64,000 nucleotides of DNA from Bacillota bacterium (GTDB lineage: Bacteria; Bacillota; Clostridia; Lachnospirales; Lachnospiraceae): positions 1-64,000 of the forward strand of contig JAEZLH010000006.1 of NCBI GenBank assembly GCA_023435895.1. Reading direction: 5' to 3'. The notes under the pieces were generated by a model. That model made no database searches. It saw only the letters and a list, made by a program, of their open reading frames with translations, and was not told the DNA's origin. Every line of letters starts with the position of its first letter. Within the stretch, counting starts at the first letter, position 1. The position numbers were made by a program, and so were the translations under genes. Positions 26,132 through 35,842 of the stretch are shown here, in pieces.

Positions 26132-27451
26132 ATGATAATTTATAGATCGGATGCAACGAAAAGGTTGGTGAAGGAAGAGAAGGAATTCTATCTTGACCGT
26201 GAAGTGGAATTGAATTTAATCAAAGTTTACGAAAAGGAGGAAAGACAGGAGATAATTGGATTTGGAGGAGCTTTGACGGAATCCTCTGCATACACTTATG
26301 CAAGAATGAGTAAGGAGAAACAGGAAATTTTGAATGAACTATATTTTGGAGAGCAGGGCAATCAGTATAATTTTTGCAGACTGCATATCCAAAGCTGTGA
26401 CTTTTCCTTAGGGAACAGTGCATATGTAACAGACGAAGCGGATATAGAGCTGAAAAGCTTTACCCTTGCCCAGGATGAGAAATATGTGATTCCCTATGTG
26501 AAGGATGCCTTAAAGAAAAAACCTGATATCCAATTTCTTGGAAGCCCCTGGAGTCCCCCTGCTTTTATGAAATCCAATAAGCAGATGAACCAGGGCGGAA
26601 GGTTGCTAGAAGAATATTATGACAGATGGGCCGAAGTATTTGCAAGATATATAGAAGAATACCAAAAGCAAGGAATTGTTGTAACAAGGGTTACCATACA
26701 GAATGAGCCTAAAGCTACACAGAGATGGGATTCCTGTATCTTTACAGCGGAAGAAGAAAGAGACTTTGCATGTAAACACTTGAAGAAGGTATTGAATAAG
26801 CACGGGCTTGGTGAAGTAAAGATTAATGTTTGGGATCATAACAAGGAAAGAGTGTATGACAGAGCTATAGTGTCCCTATCAGATCAGGAAGCGAAGGAAT
26901 GTATCGATGGTGTGGCATTTCATTGGTATTCCGGTGATCACTTTGAAGGCTTGCAGTTAGTGAGAGAGAAATTTCCGGACAAGGAATTAATCTTTTCAGA
27001 GGGCTGTGCGGAATATTCCTTATACCGAAACCCTAGCCAGATATCTGTGGCAGAAAAATATGCACATGACATTATGGGTAATCTGAATGCTGGCATGAAT
27101 GCTTATCTGGATTGGAATGTGATTTTGGACGCTGAGGGAGGACCAAATCATGTAAATAATTTCTGCGATGCTCCGGTAATGTGTGATGTGAATAAGGATG
27201 AAATCGAGATAAAACTTTCTTATTATTATATCGGACATTTCAGTCGTTTTATAAAAAGAGGTGCCAAGCGTTTGGTGGTATCCCGCTTTAGCGATAAGCT
27301 TGAAGCCACTGCTTTTCGTAATCCTAACGGAGAAAAGGTGGCTGTCATAATGAATAGAAGTGAGGAAGCAATTGAATTTAAGCTTTGTGACAATGATAAT
27401 ATTAGTGATTTAGAGATACAGCCACATTCCATTATGACTATAATTTATTAA
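26132..27451 (+). CDS. glycoside hydrolase family 30 enzyme (cytoplasmic)
   Basis: A 439-residue enzyme of the GH30 glucosylceramidase-like family. It begins with a strand region and IIGFGGALTESSAY, the hallmark opening of the barrel, then QFLGSPWSPPAFMKSN. The acid/base is Glu192 in TIQNEP and the nucleophile is Glu290 in FSEGC. A short beta-sandwich closes the protein. There is no signal peptide, so it acts on imported oligosaccharides. GH30 members cleave beta-1,6-glucans, glucosylceramide, beta-xylosides or beta-fucosides; the exact target is open. GGAGG lies 8 bases before the ATG. It belongs to the glycan locus with GH2 and GH3. Confidence 0.9.
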   Translation: MIIYRSDATKRLVKEEKEFYLDREVELNLIKVYEKEERQEIIGFGGALTESSAYTYARMSKEKQEILNELYFGEQGNQYNFCRLHIQSCDFSLGNSAYVTDEADIELKSFTLAQDEKYVIPYVKDALKKKPDIQFLGSPWSPPAFMKSNKQMNQGGRLLEEYYDRWAEVFARYIEEYQKQGIVVTRVTIQNEPKATQRWDSCIFTAEEERDFACKHLKKVLNKHGLGEVKINVWDHNKERVYDRAIVSLSDQEAKECIDGVAFHWYSGDHFEGLQLVREKFPDKELIFSEGCAEYSLYRNPSQISVAEKYAHDIMGNLNAGMNAYLDWNVILDAEGGPNHVNNFCDAPVMCDVNKDEIEIKLSYYYIGHFSRFIKRGAKRLVVSRFSDKLEATAFRNPNGEKVAVIMNRSEEAIEFKLCDNDNISDLEIQPHSIMTIIY

Positions 27452-27534
27452 CAGTCTAGAGTATGCGTTCTCAACTAAATACATGATAAACCACACAATA
27501 AAACACTTTATAAACCAGAAGGAGGCAGGGTTCA

Positions 27535-28866
27535 TTGAATATCCATTTTTCAAAAGAAATACCATTGAACAATCAATTTGAAGTTATCGTAACAGGAGGG
27601 GGTCCCTCCGGTTGTGCTGCAGCTACAGCAGCGGCCAGAGAAGGTGCAAAGGTGTTATTAATCGAATCCACCGGAGCATTAGGCGGAATGGGAACCAATG
27701 GACTTGTGCCGGCCTGGTGTCCATTTTCAGATCGCAAGAAAATAATCTATCAGGGTATCGCACAGGAAGTGTTTGAGAAAACAAAAGCTCAGATGAAGCA
27801 TGTAAAGTCAGGGGATTTGGACTGGGTGCCCATTGATCCTGAAGTACTAAAGAGAGTGTATGACGAGCTATTACTGGAAGCTGGCGTTACGGTATTATTC
27901 CATACAATGGTAGCATCAGCCAAGATGGATGACGGGAAACTGGATTACATAATCACTACCAACAAGGCCGGAATTTCCGCTTATCAGGCCAAGGTTTTTA
28001 TTGATTGTACGGGTGATGCGGATGTGGTGGCGATGGCGGGTCTTGAATTTGAATACGGAGAGGAAAGCAGTCATGAGGTACAGCCCTCTACTCATTGCTT
28101 TGTGCTTAGTAATGTTGATGAATACCACTATCATAATTCACCCTTTCTCCATATGAATAACCCTGATGCTGCTATTTATGACATTGCCAGATCAGAAAAG
28201 TATCCATTGGTAACAGACCCCCATTGCTGCAATTCATTAATCGGACCGGGAGTGATTGGATTTAATGCGGGACATTTATGGGATGTGGATGCGACAAATC
28301 CCTTTACTGTGTCAGGAGCAATGATGCAAGGAAGAAAATTGGCATATGAGCTTCACCAGGGCTTGAAGGAATACCTTCCTGAAACCTATGGAGCTTCCCA
28401 TCTGATTCATACGGCTCCTTCCATGGGAATTCGAGATTCCAGAAGAATTATCGGAGAATATAAGCTTACCTTCGAGGATTATATCGCGCGAAGAGGATTC
28501 CCCGATGAAATAGGACGCAACTGTTACTTCCTGGATGTTCATCATTCTATTGAGGAACGGGAGAAGATAATGAACGGTGAGAGCAATGGTGAGGAAGGCT
28601 GGGAGAGTTATGGAGACGGGGAATCCCATGGAATCCCGTATCGCTGTTTAATTCCCAAAGGAATAAAGAATCTGTTGGTAGCAGGAAGAAGCATTGCCTG
28701 TGAGCATAGAGTTCAGGGCAGTATCCGAGTTATGCCGGTGTGTTTGGTAACCGGTCAGGCGGCTGGCACTGCTGCAGCGCTGGTGGGTGAATCAAGTGAC
28801 GTTCGAGAGGTAGATATTCCTATTCTTAGAGATACACTTCAAAGAAATGGAGCTTATTTAGAGTGA
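27535..28866 (+). CDS. FAD-dependent oxidoreductase (FAD_oxidored type)
   Basis: A 443-residue flavoprotein. The FAD loop is VIVTGGGPSGCAAATAAAREGAKVLLIES at residues 17-45, followed by GALGGMGTNGLVPAWCPF. FIDCTGDADVVAMAGLEFE and the C-terminal NLLVAGRSIACEHRVQGSIRVMPVCLVTGQAAGTAAAL are the standard FAD contacts of this family. Translation starts at a TTG about 9 bases after AAGGAGG. Relatives are found in sugar catabolic loci and have been linked to oxidative steps on sugars, but the reaction here is unknown. Its place between GH30 and GH2 suggests it oxidises a glycoside or released sugar (inference). Confidence 0.88.
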   Translation: MNIHFSKEIPLNNQFEVIVTGGGPSGCAAATAAAREGAKVLLIESTGALGGMGTNGLVPAWCPFSDRKKIIYQGIAQEVFEKTKAQMKHVKSGDLDWVPIDPEVLKRVYDELLLEAGVTVLFHTMVASAKMDDGKLDYIITTNKAGISAYQAKVFIDCTGDADVVAMAGLEFEYGEESSHEVQPSTHCFVLSNVDEYHYHNSPFLHMNNPDAAIYDIARSEKYPLVTDPHCCNSLIGPGVIGFNAGHLWDVDATNPFTVSGAMMQGRKLAYELHQGLKEYLPETYGASHLIHTAPSMGIRDSRRIIGEYKLTFEDYIARRGFPDEIGRNCYFLDVHHSIEEREKIMNGESNGEEGWESYGDGESHGIPYRCLIPKGIKNLLVAGRSIACEHRVQGSIRVMPVCLVTGQAAGTAAALVGESSDVREVDIPILRDTLQRNGAYLE

Positions 28867-28985
28867 TGGTTAACCAAATGACTAAGGAGCAGTTACAATC
28901 AGTTGAAGCTCTAAACCAGTCGGCTAAAAATCTGACGGAACATTCTGATCAATTGGTTCACGGGGTGGAGAGATTTCAGATATAA
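28866..28985 (+). CDS. 39-codon frame resembling a chemoreceptor C-terminal tail
   Basis: ATG overlaps the oxidoreductase stop (TGATG) and reads 39 codons to 28985, entirely helical and polar: SVEALNQSAKNLTEHSDQLVHGVERFQI. This looks like the final helix of chemoreceptors, which end in a (V)xxFxI/L pattern; the three receptors in this window end VEKFKL, MTSIFKI and IKKFTL. It may be a remnant of a receptor gene or a translationally coupled small protein. No strong ribosome site precedes it other than within the upstream gene. Confidence 0.4.
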   Translation: MVNQMTKEQLQSVEALNQSAKNLTEHSDQLVHGVERFQI

Positions 28986-29018
28986 TTTTAGAACTTGGGG
29001 TTGGAAGGAGAGAATAAC

Positions 29019-32000
29019 TTGAATACGAAATTGAATTACATCCCACCTGAAAACGGATATCCGGAGTGGAATAATAATCCGGAACTTTTTCAGATCAATC
29101 GGATGAATGCGCATGCAACGCTGATGCCATATTCCACGGTAAGGGAAGCTCTGGAAGGGAATAGAAAGAAATCTTCTCAATATTACTCATTGAATGGAGA
29201 ATGGAAGTTTCAGTTTGCACCATCTCCCGCGGATAGAAACAAAGACTTTTATAAAAGGGATTACGACTGCACTGATTGGGAGAATATAACAGTACCCGGT
29301 CATTGGCAGCTGCAGGGTTATGATTATCCACAATATACGAATATAAAATACCCTTGGTCGGCTACAGAACAAATTAATCCACCTTTTGCACCAACGGTTT
29401 ATAATCCAGTAGGTGCATATGTAAGAAATTTCGAACTTCCTAAGGAATGGAGCCATAATCCGGTATATATTTACTTTGAAGGGGTAGAAGCTGCTTTTTA
29501 TATCTGGTTGAATGGAAAGTTAGTGGGTTATAGCGAGGATAGCTTTACCCCTGCGCAATTTGACCTAACACCTTATATCACAGAGGGAGTTAATAAGTTA
29601 GCAGTGGAGGTGTATCGATGGTGTGACGGGAGCTGGTTGGAGGATCAGGATTTTTGGAGGCTTTCAGGTATCTTCCGAGAAGTCTATCTGTTTACCACAC
29701 CACAAAAACATATTTATGATTTCAATGTAATCACCGAACTGGATGAAGAATACAAAAATGCAATGCTTAAAATAAAGGTAAATGCAACAGATTATCAGTG
29801 GGATCAATCAGAGAATATTACAGTTGAAGCGATGCTCTTTAGTATAGATGAAACCCCCATACTATCTAAACCGATTCGGATGGAAGGGCTTTTAAACAAT
29901 TCAATTGAATTAAACGGGGAAGCGTTCATACAAAACCCTGCAAAATGGAGTGCAGAAAAACCAAACCTCTATGCGCTGGTACTAAGCCTTAAGAATGATC
30001 AGGGAGAATTAATTGAAACAGTGAGCTGTAAGGTAGGATTTCGCAAATTCGAGATAAAAGACGGTCTGATGCTAATTAACGGAAAACGCATTGTATTTCG
30101 TGGGGTAAATCGCCATGAGTTCAATGCAAAATCAGGAAGAGCAATCGGATATGAAGATATGGTTACCGATATTAAGCTGATGAAGTCATTTAATATAAAT
30201 GCAGTTCGTACCTCCCACTACCCGAACAACGAATTATGGTATGAGCTATGTGATGAATACGGATTGTATGTGATTGATGAGACGAATTTAGAATCCCATG
30301 GAAGCTGGAATTATGGTGTAACCGAAGAAGAACCGGGTGTTGTTCCGGGAAGTAAGCCTGAGTGGACACAGGCAGTAATTGATCGCTGTAATTCCATGTA
30401 TCAAAGAGATAAAAATCATGCCTGTGTACTAATCTGGTCACTAGGCAATGAATCTTGGGGTGGAGATAACTTTATTACAATGCACGATTATCTTAAGGAG
30501 AAAGACCCCACTAGAGTGATTCATTATGAAAGTGTCAGTCACTTAAGGGATTGGGAAAGGGCATCTGATATAGAAAGTCATATGTATACTACCTTTGAAG
30601 AAATAGAAACTTATGCAAAATCTAGTCCCCAAAAACCGTTTATCTATTGTGAGTACTGTCATGCCATGGGTAATTCCTGCGGCAATCTGAAGGAGTACTG
30701 GGAGCTATTTGAACAATATCCGGTAATGCAGGGAGGCTTTATCTGGGATTGGATTGATCAGGCAATCGAATCAACAACTCCCGAAAGAATGAAGTATTTG
30801 GCTTACGGCGGTGATTTCAAGGAGCCGATTCATGACGGTAATTTCTGTGGAAATGGTATTATATTTGGAGATCGTTCCTTAAGTCCGAAGATCTTTGAAG
30901 TGAAAAAATGTTATGAGAGCATCAAGCTTGTGGCTTTGGTTTTAAGGGAAGGGCTCATTAAGTTAACCAATCAGTTTTTGTTTACCAATCTTTTGGATTA
31001 TGAGTTGGCTTGGGAAGTTTTAAAAGATGGAGAGATCATTAATAAGGGTAGCTGTTCTGTGGACTGTGAACCCCTTGATAGTACTATCATTAAGCTTGAA
31101 TACCCCTATGACTCCTATGTGAAGGAAGAGGAGTATATTCTGACGATCTGTGTTAAGACAAGAAGTGATAATCCGTGGTCACAGAAGGGACATGAAATAG
31201 CCTTCGAACAATTTGTACTAAATACGCCAACAGAGAGGATATTCCCTACAGCAGATGTCAGACAAAGGCTAAATGTAGATGAGGATGAGAATGAGCTTAT
31301 CATCAGCGGGGAGGAGTTTCTTATTAAGTTTAGTAAAATTGATGGTCTCCTATATGAGTACACTTATAAGAATACTTCACTTATTAAAGTAGCCCCCATG
31401 CCGAATTTTTGGAGAGCGGTTACGGATAATGATCGTGGTAACCAACTTTCGGATCGTTGCAAAGTTTGGAGAGATGCTTCTGAATGCAGAGAGTTAGTAT
31501 TTTTCAATAAAATTATCCATGAAGATAATTTACGTATTGATGTGGTATATAAGTTTGAATCCGCTCCAGACACATTATGTACCCTTCGTTATATCGTGAG
31601 TGAGTGTGGAGAGATAACGGTGACTGAGACATTACTTCCCGGTAAGGAGCTACCGGAGCTTCCGTTGATAGGTATGACACTTCAGATGGATAGCTCCTTT
31701 GATGTAATTACCTGGTATGGAAAGGGTCCTCACGAGAATTATTGGGACAGAGCTGAGGGTGCCAAAGTAGGAATTTATACGGGTAAGGTGAACGAGCAGA
31801 TGGTTCCTTATTTAAGACCCCAGGAATGCGGCAATAAGACAGAGGTAAGATGGGCCACGATTATGAATCAAACCGGAATAGGATTAATGGTGAAAGGTAA
31901 TTCTCTCATCGAAGTAAATGCTCTTCCCTATACTTTTGCAGAACTAGAAGCCAGTGATCATCAATACCTACTGCCAGAAAGCAATAAAACAGTACTAAGT

Positions 32001-32123
32001 ATTAATTATCGACAGATGGGTGTTGGCGGAGATGATAGCTGGGGAGCAAAAACCCATGAAAAATATACGCTGTATGCGGATAAAACCTATGAGTTTACGT
32101 ATACCATAAGCGGAATCGGATGA
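29019..32123 (+). CDS. beta-galactosidase, glycoside hydrolase family 2 (LacZ type)
   Basis: A 1034-residue cytoplasmic enzyme with the complete five-domain LacZ layout. The sugar-binding jelly roll comes first (LNGEWKFQFAPSP, PGHWQLQGYDYPQYTN), then immunoglobulin-like domain, TIM barrel (RGVNRHEFN, NAVRTSHYPNN), second Ig-like domain and the C-terminal small chain (NFWRAVTDNDRGN, WYGKGPHENYWDR). The acid/base is Glu478 in SLGNESWGG and the nucleophile is Glu545 in YCEYCHAMGNS. The start is TTG 29019, seven bases past GGAAGGAGAG; an earlier TTG at 28995 lies upstream of that site. It hydrolyses beta-galactosides brought in by the ABC system. Confidence 0.95.
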   Translation: MNTKLNYIPPENGYPEWNNNPELFQINRMNAHATLMPYSTVREALEGNRKKSSQYYSLNGEWKFQFAPSPADRNKDFYKRDYDCTDWENITVPGHWQLQGYDYPQYTNIKYPWSATEQINPPFAPTVYNPVGAYVRNFELPKEWSHNPVYIYFEGVEAAFYIWLNGKLVGYSEDSFTPAQFDLTPYITEGVNKLAVEVYRWCDGSWLEDQDFWRLSGIFREVYLFTTPQKHIYDFNVITELDEEYKNAMLKIKVNATDYQWDQSENITVEAMLFSIDETPILSKPIRMEGLLNNSIELNGEAFIQNPAKWSAEKPNLYALVLSLKNDQGELIETVSCKVGFRKFEIKDGLMLINGKRIVFRGVNRHEFNAKSGRAIGYEDMVTDIKLMKSFNINAVRTSHYPNNELWYELCDEYGLYVIDETNLESHGSWNYGVTEEEPGVVPGSKPEWTQAVIDRCNSMYQRDKNHACVLIWSLGNESWGGDNFITMHDYLKEKDPTRVIHYESVSHLRDWERASDIESHMYTTFEEIETYAKSSPQKPFIYCEYCHAMGNSCGNLKEYWELFEQYPVMQGGFIWDWIDQAIESTTPERMKYLAYGGDFKEPIHDGNFCGNGIIFGDRSLSPKIFEVKKCYESIKLVALVLREGLIKLTNQFLFTNLLDYELAWEVLKDGEIINKGSCSVDCEPLDSTIIKLEYPYDSYVKEEEYILTICVKTRSDNPWSQKGHEIAFEQFVLNTPTERIFPTADVRQRLNVDEDENELIISGEEFLIKFSKIDGLLYEYTYKNTSLIKVAPMPNFWRAVTDNDRGNQLSDRCKVWRDASECRELVFFNKIIHEDNLRIDVVYKFESAPDTLCTLRYIVSECGEITVTETLLPGKELPELPLIGMTLQMDSSFDVITWYGKGPHENYWDRAEGAKVGIYTGKVNEQMVPYLRPQECGNKTEVRWATIMNQTGIGLMVKGNSLIEVNALPYTFAELEASDHQYLLPESNKTVLSINYRQMGVGGDDSWGAKTHEKYTLYADKTYEFTYTISGIG

Positions 32124-32220
32124 GTGATGCAAAACATTAATGAAATAAATGAAACGGTTATAAATTCAAACTTTAAAAAGCTACATTAGTTATAATCACA
32201 TAATAGAAAAAGTTAGAATG

Positions 32221-32325
32221 ATTATAACTATAGCCAGAGTGATTATAACTATGACTAGATTGATTATAACTATGACTAGAATGATTATAACTATGTCTAG
32301 ATTAATTATATCTATGACAACATGG
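32221..32325 (+). repeat. five tandem copies of a 21-base unit before the GH3 gene
   Basis: Units begin at 32221, 32242, 32263, 32284 and 32305. The best-conserved core is ATTATAACTATGACTAGA, with the last copy the most diverged. A sixth partial ATTATGG runs into the GGAGG ribosome site of GH3. The unit length is a multiple of three, so it leaves an open frame, but the low-complexity peptide it would encode argues against coding. Two helical turns per unit suits repeated protein binding. Confidence 0.85.
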
Positions 32326-32340
32326 ATTATGGAGGCTAAA

Positions 32341-34557
32341 ATGACACAAGAAAAACTAAATTTACTGTTGGCTGATTTATCGCTGGAGGAAAAAATCCAC
32401 CAGATGATACAGATAATTGGTCTGATTTATGAAGAAGGAGCGGTGGTGACCGGACCCGCTAGTCAATACGGCATTAAGGAACAGAATATTAAACTGGCAG
32501 GATCGGTTTTAGGAAGCTTGGGAGCGGAGAAGTTAAAGAAAATTCAGAAGGATTATATGGAAAAGCAACCCCATGGGATTCCGATGTTATTTATGGCTGA
32601 TATTATTAACGGTTATAAAACCATATTCCCAATTCCATTAGCACAAAGTTGTACCTTTAACCCGGAATTGGTGAAGGAAGCAGCCTTTGTGGCAGCGAAG
32701 GAATCCGCAGCGTCAGGACTTCATGTTACTTTTTCACCAATGGTAGATCTGGTAAGGGATGCAAGATGGGGAAGGGTAATGGAAGCAACCGGAGAAGATA
32801 CTTATCTTAATTGCTGCTATGCCAAAGCAATGGTGGAAGGATACCAGGGAAAAGATGTAAAGGAAAAAGGGAGAATTGCAGCTTGTGTGAAACATTTTGC
32901 GGGTTATGGCTCTCCCACGGCTGGACGTGATTATAATAATGTAGAACTATCGGAACGAACCTTTAAAGAAGATTACCTCCCGGCATATAAAGCAGCAATT
33001 GATGCCGGAAGTGAGCTTGTAATGACCTCCTTTAATACCATCAACCGCATTCCTTCCACCGGAAACAAAGAATTAATGAGGGATATTCTCCGCCATGAGA
33101 TGGGCTTTGCAGGTGTATTGATTTCTGACTGGGGTGCGGTACAGGAATTAATCAGCCATGGAATTGCCACAGACTATCGGGAAGCAGCCAAACTTTCCAT
33201 AGAAGCAGGAGTGGATATTGACATGATGTCAATGATCTACTGCAATCGGTTAATGGAGCTTGTAGAGGATGGAACGATAAAAGAGGAACTGATTGATGAA
33301 TGTGTTATGCGTATTCTGCAGTTAAAGGACAAATTAGCCCTCTTTGAAAATCCCTATAAGGACGCAGATCCGGAAGAGGAAAAACGATTATTCTTGTGCA
33401 AGGAACATAGGGATTTGGCAAGAAAAATGGCAGCAGAATCCTTTGTACTGTTAAAAAATGAAGATGATATTCTTCCATTACCAATGGATGGCAGAAAAAT
33501 TGCATGGATTGGACCCTATATTGATTGCAAGAGAATACATGGATGCTGGTCGATGTTTGGTAATCAGGAGGATTCTGTTTCCATAAAAGAGGCATTGGAA
33601 GAGGGCATAGATTATAACCAATGGATATTTGAAAAAGGGTGTGACTTACTGGAACAGGACAAGGAACTTCCCGAATTTGGTGAAATCTTTGTGAGAAATA
33701 TGCTTACGAAACAGGAAGAACAGCAATTACTTCTTCAAGCAGTAGAAGCGGCAAGGTTGAGCGAGGTTGTGGTGTTGGCAATCGGAGAACATCCTGCGCA
33801 GTCGGGAGAAGCGGCCAGCAGAGCAGACATTACAGTGCCACCACATCAAATTGAATTATTAAAAGAATTATATAAAGTGAATAAGAATATCGTGATTTTA
33901 CTCTTCAATGGCAGGCCCTTGGATATTAGGGAACTATGCCTGTATTCAAAAGCCATATTAGAGGTATGGATGCCAGGAACCGAAGGAGGTAATGCCATTG
34001 TAGATGTACTTTTTGGAAAAGTGAATCCTAGCGGAAGGCTGACCATGTCATTTCCTTATAGTGTTGGACAGGTACCTGTTTTTTATAATGAATTCAACAC
34101 AGGAAGAAGCTATGAAGACGGGGACAGAACCCGCTTTCATTCGAGATATTTGGATATTCCAAATAGCCCGTTATTTCCATTCGGTTATGGACTTTCCTAT
34201 ACGAAATTTATCTATTCTCCGGTAATATTGGATAAAAAGATCATGTCCGGCAATCAAAGCATCAAAGCAACGGTAGAAGTCAAAAATGTTGGCAAAACCA
34301 GTGGAGAAGAAGTAATACAGCTTTATATCCAGGATGTGAAAGGTAGTGTGGTAAGACCAGTCAGAGAATTAAAAGGATTTGATAAGGTGTTTTTACAACC
34401 AAGAGAAAGTAGAGAAATTTCATTTACCATTAATAAAGAAATGCTGAAATTTTATACAAAGGATATGGATTATGACGTGGAGCCAGGATTATTCCGTGTA
34501 TTCATTGGGGGAAACAGTACAACTAACAATGCAGCTGAATTTCGTATTGTTGAGTAA
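32341..34557 (+). CDS. beta-glucosidase-type glycoside hydrolase family 3
   Basis: A 738-residue GH3 enzyme with no signal peptide. The N-terminal barrel carries FMADIINGYKTIFPIPLAQSCTFNPELV and VKHFAGYGSPTAGRDYNN, with nucleophile Asp263 in VLISDWGAV. The alpha/beta sandwich follows (ESFVLLKNEDDILPL, AIGEHPAQSGEAASRADI), and an Fn3-like domain closes it (VKNVGKTSGEEVIQLYIQDV). A longer in-frame start at 32218 would translate the 21-base repeats. The ATG at 32341 has GGAGG at 5 bases and is preferred. It should remove terminal beta-linked glucose or xylose from imported glycans. Confidence 0.93.
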   Translation: MTQEKLNLLLADLSLEEKIHQMIQIIGLIYEEGAVVTGPASQYGIKEQNIKLAGSVLGSLGAEKLKKIQKDYMEKQPHGIPMLFMADIINGYKTIFPIPLAQSCTFNPELVKEAAFVAAKESAASGLHVTFSPMVDLVRDARWGRVMEATGEDTYLNCCYAKAMVEGYQGKDVKEKGRIAACVKHFAGYGSPTAGRDYNNVELSERTFKEDYLPAYKAAIDAGSELVMTSFNTINRIPSTGNKELMRDILRHEMGFAGVLISDWGAVQELISHGIATDYREAAKLSIEAGVDIDMMSMIYCNRLMELVEDGTIKEELIDECVMRILQLKDKLALFENPYKDADPEEEKRLFLCKEHRDLARKMAAESFVLLKNEDDILPLPMDGRKIAWIGPYIDCKRIHGCWSMFGNQEDSVSIKEALEEGIDYNQWIFEKGCDLLEQDKELPEFGEIFVRNMLTKQEEQQLLLQAVEAARLSEVVVLAIGEHPAQSGEAASRADITVPPHQIELLKELYKVNKNIVILLFNGRPLDIRELCLYSKAILEVWMPGTEGGNAIVDVLFGKVNPSGRLTMSFPYSVGQVPVFYNEFNTGRSYEDGDRTRFHSRYLDIPNSPLFPFGYGLSYTKFIYSPVILDKKIMSGNQSIKATVEVKNVGKTSGEEVIQLYIQDVKGSVVRPVRELKGFDKVFLQPRESREISFTINKEMLKFYTKDMDYDVEPGLFRVFIGGNSTTNNAAEFRIVE

Positions 34558-34802
34558 GCATAATTTGGTAATGTGATTTCGTTCGCTTCCAATGTCAAAG
34601 TAAAATATGATTCCGACTAATGCAAATACTTTCTTTCGAGAATCATTTACCGAAATTATACCAAGCTAGTGAATGGGAAGTAAATGAATTCTTGAGATTT
34701 TTCTTCCTTCCTTCTACAGGTATTGACAAAGTGAATTGAAAAGGAATATAGTGTTCTACATCAAAACATTACTTTAACAATACAGGAAGGAAGGTGCGGC
34801 TT

Positions 34803-35429
34803 ATGTTGTTATCAATTAAGCATCCGGAAACTTTAGTGATTAAGGAAAGTCCCTACCGGGAATCCTTTGGTGGAAATCAGGCTTGGTATCCGAAGTACTG
34901 GGCAAGGCAGGCTGGTTGCGGTGCTACTTCTGCTGCAAATATCATGGCTTATCTTTCCGAAACAAGAGAGGAATATACGAAGCTTTATGAACCAAAAAGC
35001 AAGCAAAAAGCTGATTATATTACACATATGGAAACTCTGTTTGAATATGTAAAGCCAGGGCCCATGGGTGTGAATCACGTAGATAAATTTATCAACGGTG
35101 TTAATAAATATGTAAAGTCCAAAGGACTATTCCTTAAAAGCAATCTGCTTTCGGTAGAGAAAGAGAGTAAAGGAAGCAGAAGCCATAAGGAGTTGGCAGA
35201 ATTCGTTCAAAGAGCAATGGAACTTGATTCTCCAATCGGGTTTCTAAACCTCTCAAGAGGGGAGGAAGTGAGATTGCAAAACTGGCACTGGATTACCATT
35301 ACTTCTGTTGAAATAGAAGAGAATCATATCTGGGCTATTGCATCGGATGAAGGAGAGAAGAGGAAATTTGACTTGCTGCGATGGTATCGTACAACCAATA
35401 TGCATGGTGGACTCATATATTTTGAATAG
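34803..35429 (+). CDS. papain-fold (peptidase C39-like) protein
   Basis: A 208-residue protein. The stretch ARQAGCGATSAANIMAYL looks like the helix-start Cys of papain/C39-type peptidases (GCGPTS pattern). WHWITITSVEIEEN with a His on a strand, and WAIASDEGEKRKF, fit the later His and acid positions. There is no signal peptide or membrane segment. I do not recognise the subfamily, and whether it cleaves peptides is unknown. The GTG at 34794 abuts the AGGAAGGAAGG site, so the ATG nine bases later is chosen. It closes the glycan region but is separated from GH3 by 245 bases, so an operon link is doubtful. Confidence 0.6.
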   Translation: MLLSIKHPETLVIKESPYRESFGGNQAWYPKYWARQAGCGATSAANIMAYLSETREEYTKLYEPKSKQKADYITHMETLFEYVKPGPMGVNHVDKFINGVNKYVKSKGLFLKSNLLSVEKESKGSRSHKELAEFVQRAMELDSPIGFLNLSRGEEVRLQNWHWITITSVEIEENHIWAIASDEGEKRKFDLLRWYRTTNMHGGLIYFE

Positions 35430-35576
35430 AATAGCTTACATAAATAATTTTCATTATGAAACAGGAATAAGGTATTAATAAACAAGTCAGTTATTTCTCC
35501 TATTCCTGCAAGGAAATAAAATTGTAACGGTTATATGATATTAAGGATAGCTCATCTAACTGAAATAATAGATATA

Positions 35577-35629
35577 AAATCCTCCTAGATTAATGTTTCG
35601 TAGACATATTAATCTAGGAGGATTTTTGT
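35577..35629 (+). terminator. strong intrinsic terminator in the 35430-35842 gap
   Basis: AATCCTCCTAGATTAAT pairs perfectly with its complement around a 13-base loop and ends in TTTTTG. It is 150 bases past the papain-fold gene. The rest of the gap (35630-35842) is AT-rich with no gene beyond a seven-codon ATG frame at 35811, and should hold the promoter of the large secreted protein. Confidence 0.85.
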
Positions 35630-35842
35630 TATCAAAGGATGTAGTGTGGAATACGTAATAACATGTTTTTAAGACCGAGAAATGTATAATCTTGTTGAAA
35701 TATAAGGTAAATAATGGTACCATAAAACAAGAAAATTGATATTTTATTAATAGTATATGTGGTTTATTTACTAACTAGCGTTAGGAAAACAATAGGGAAG
35801 GGATAGTATAATGAAAAAGGAATCGTTATACTAGGTGGAAAC

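Noticed and set aside
32221..32325. CRISPR array
   Set aside because: Copies are contiguous with no unique spacers, and no cas genes are present.
32218..32340. N-terminal extension of GH3 reading through the 21-base repeats
   Set aside because: It would encode a repeated Ile/Thr/Met peptide that is not part of any GH3 enzyme. The ATG at 32341 has a proper ribosome site and gives a normal N-terminus.
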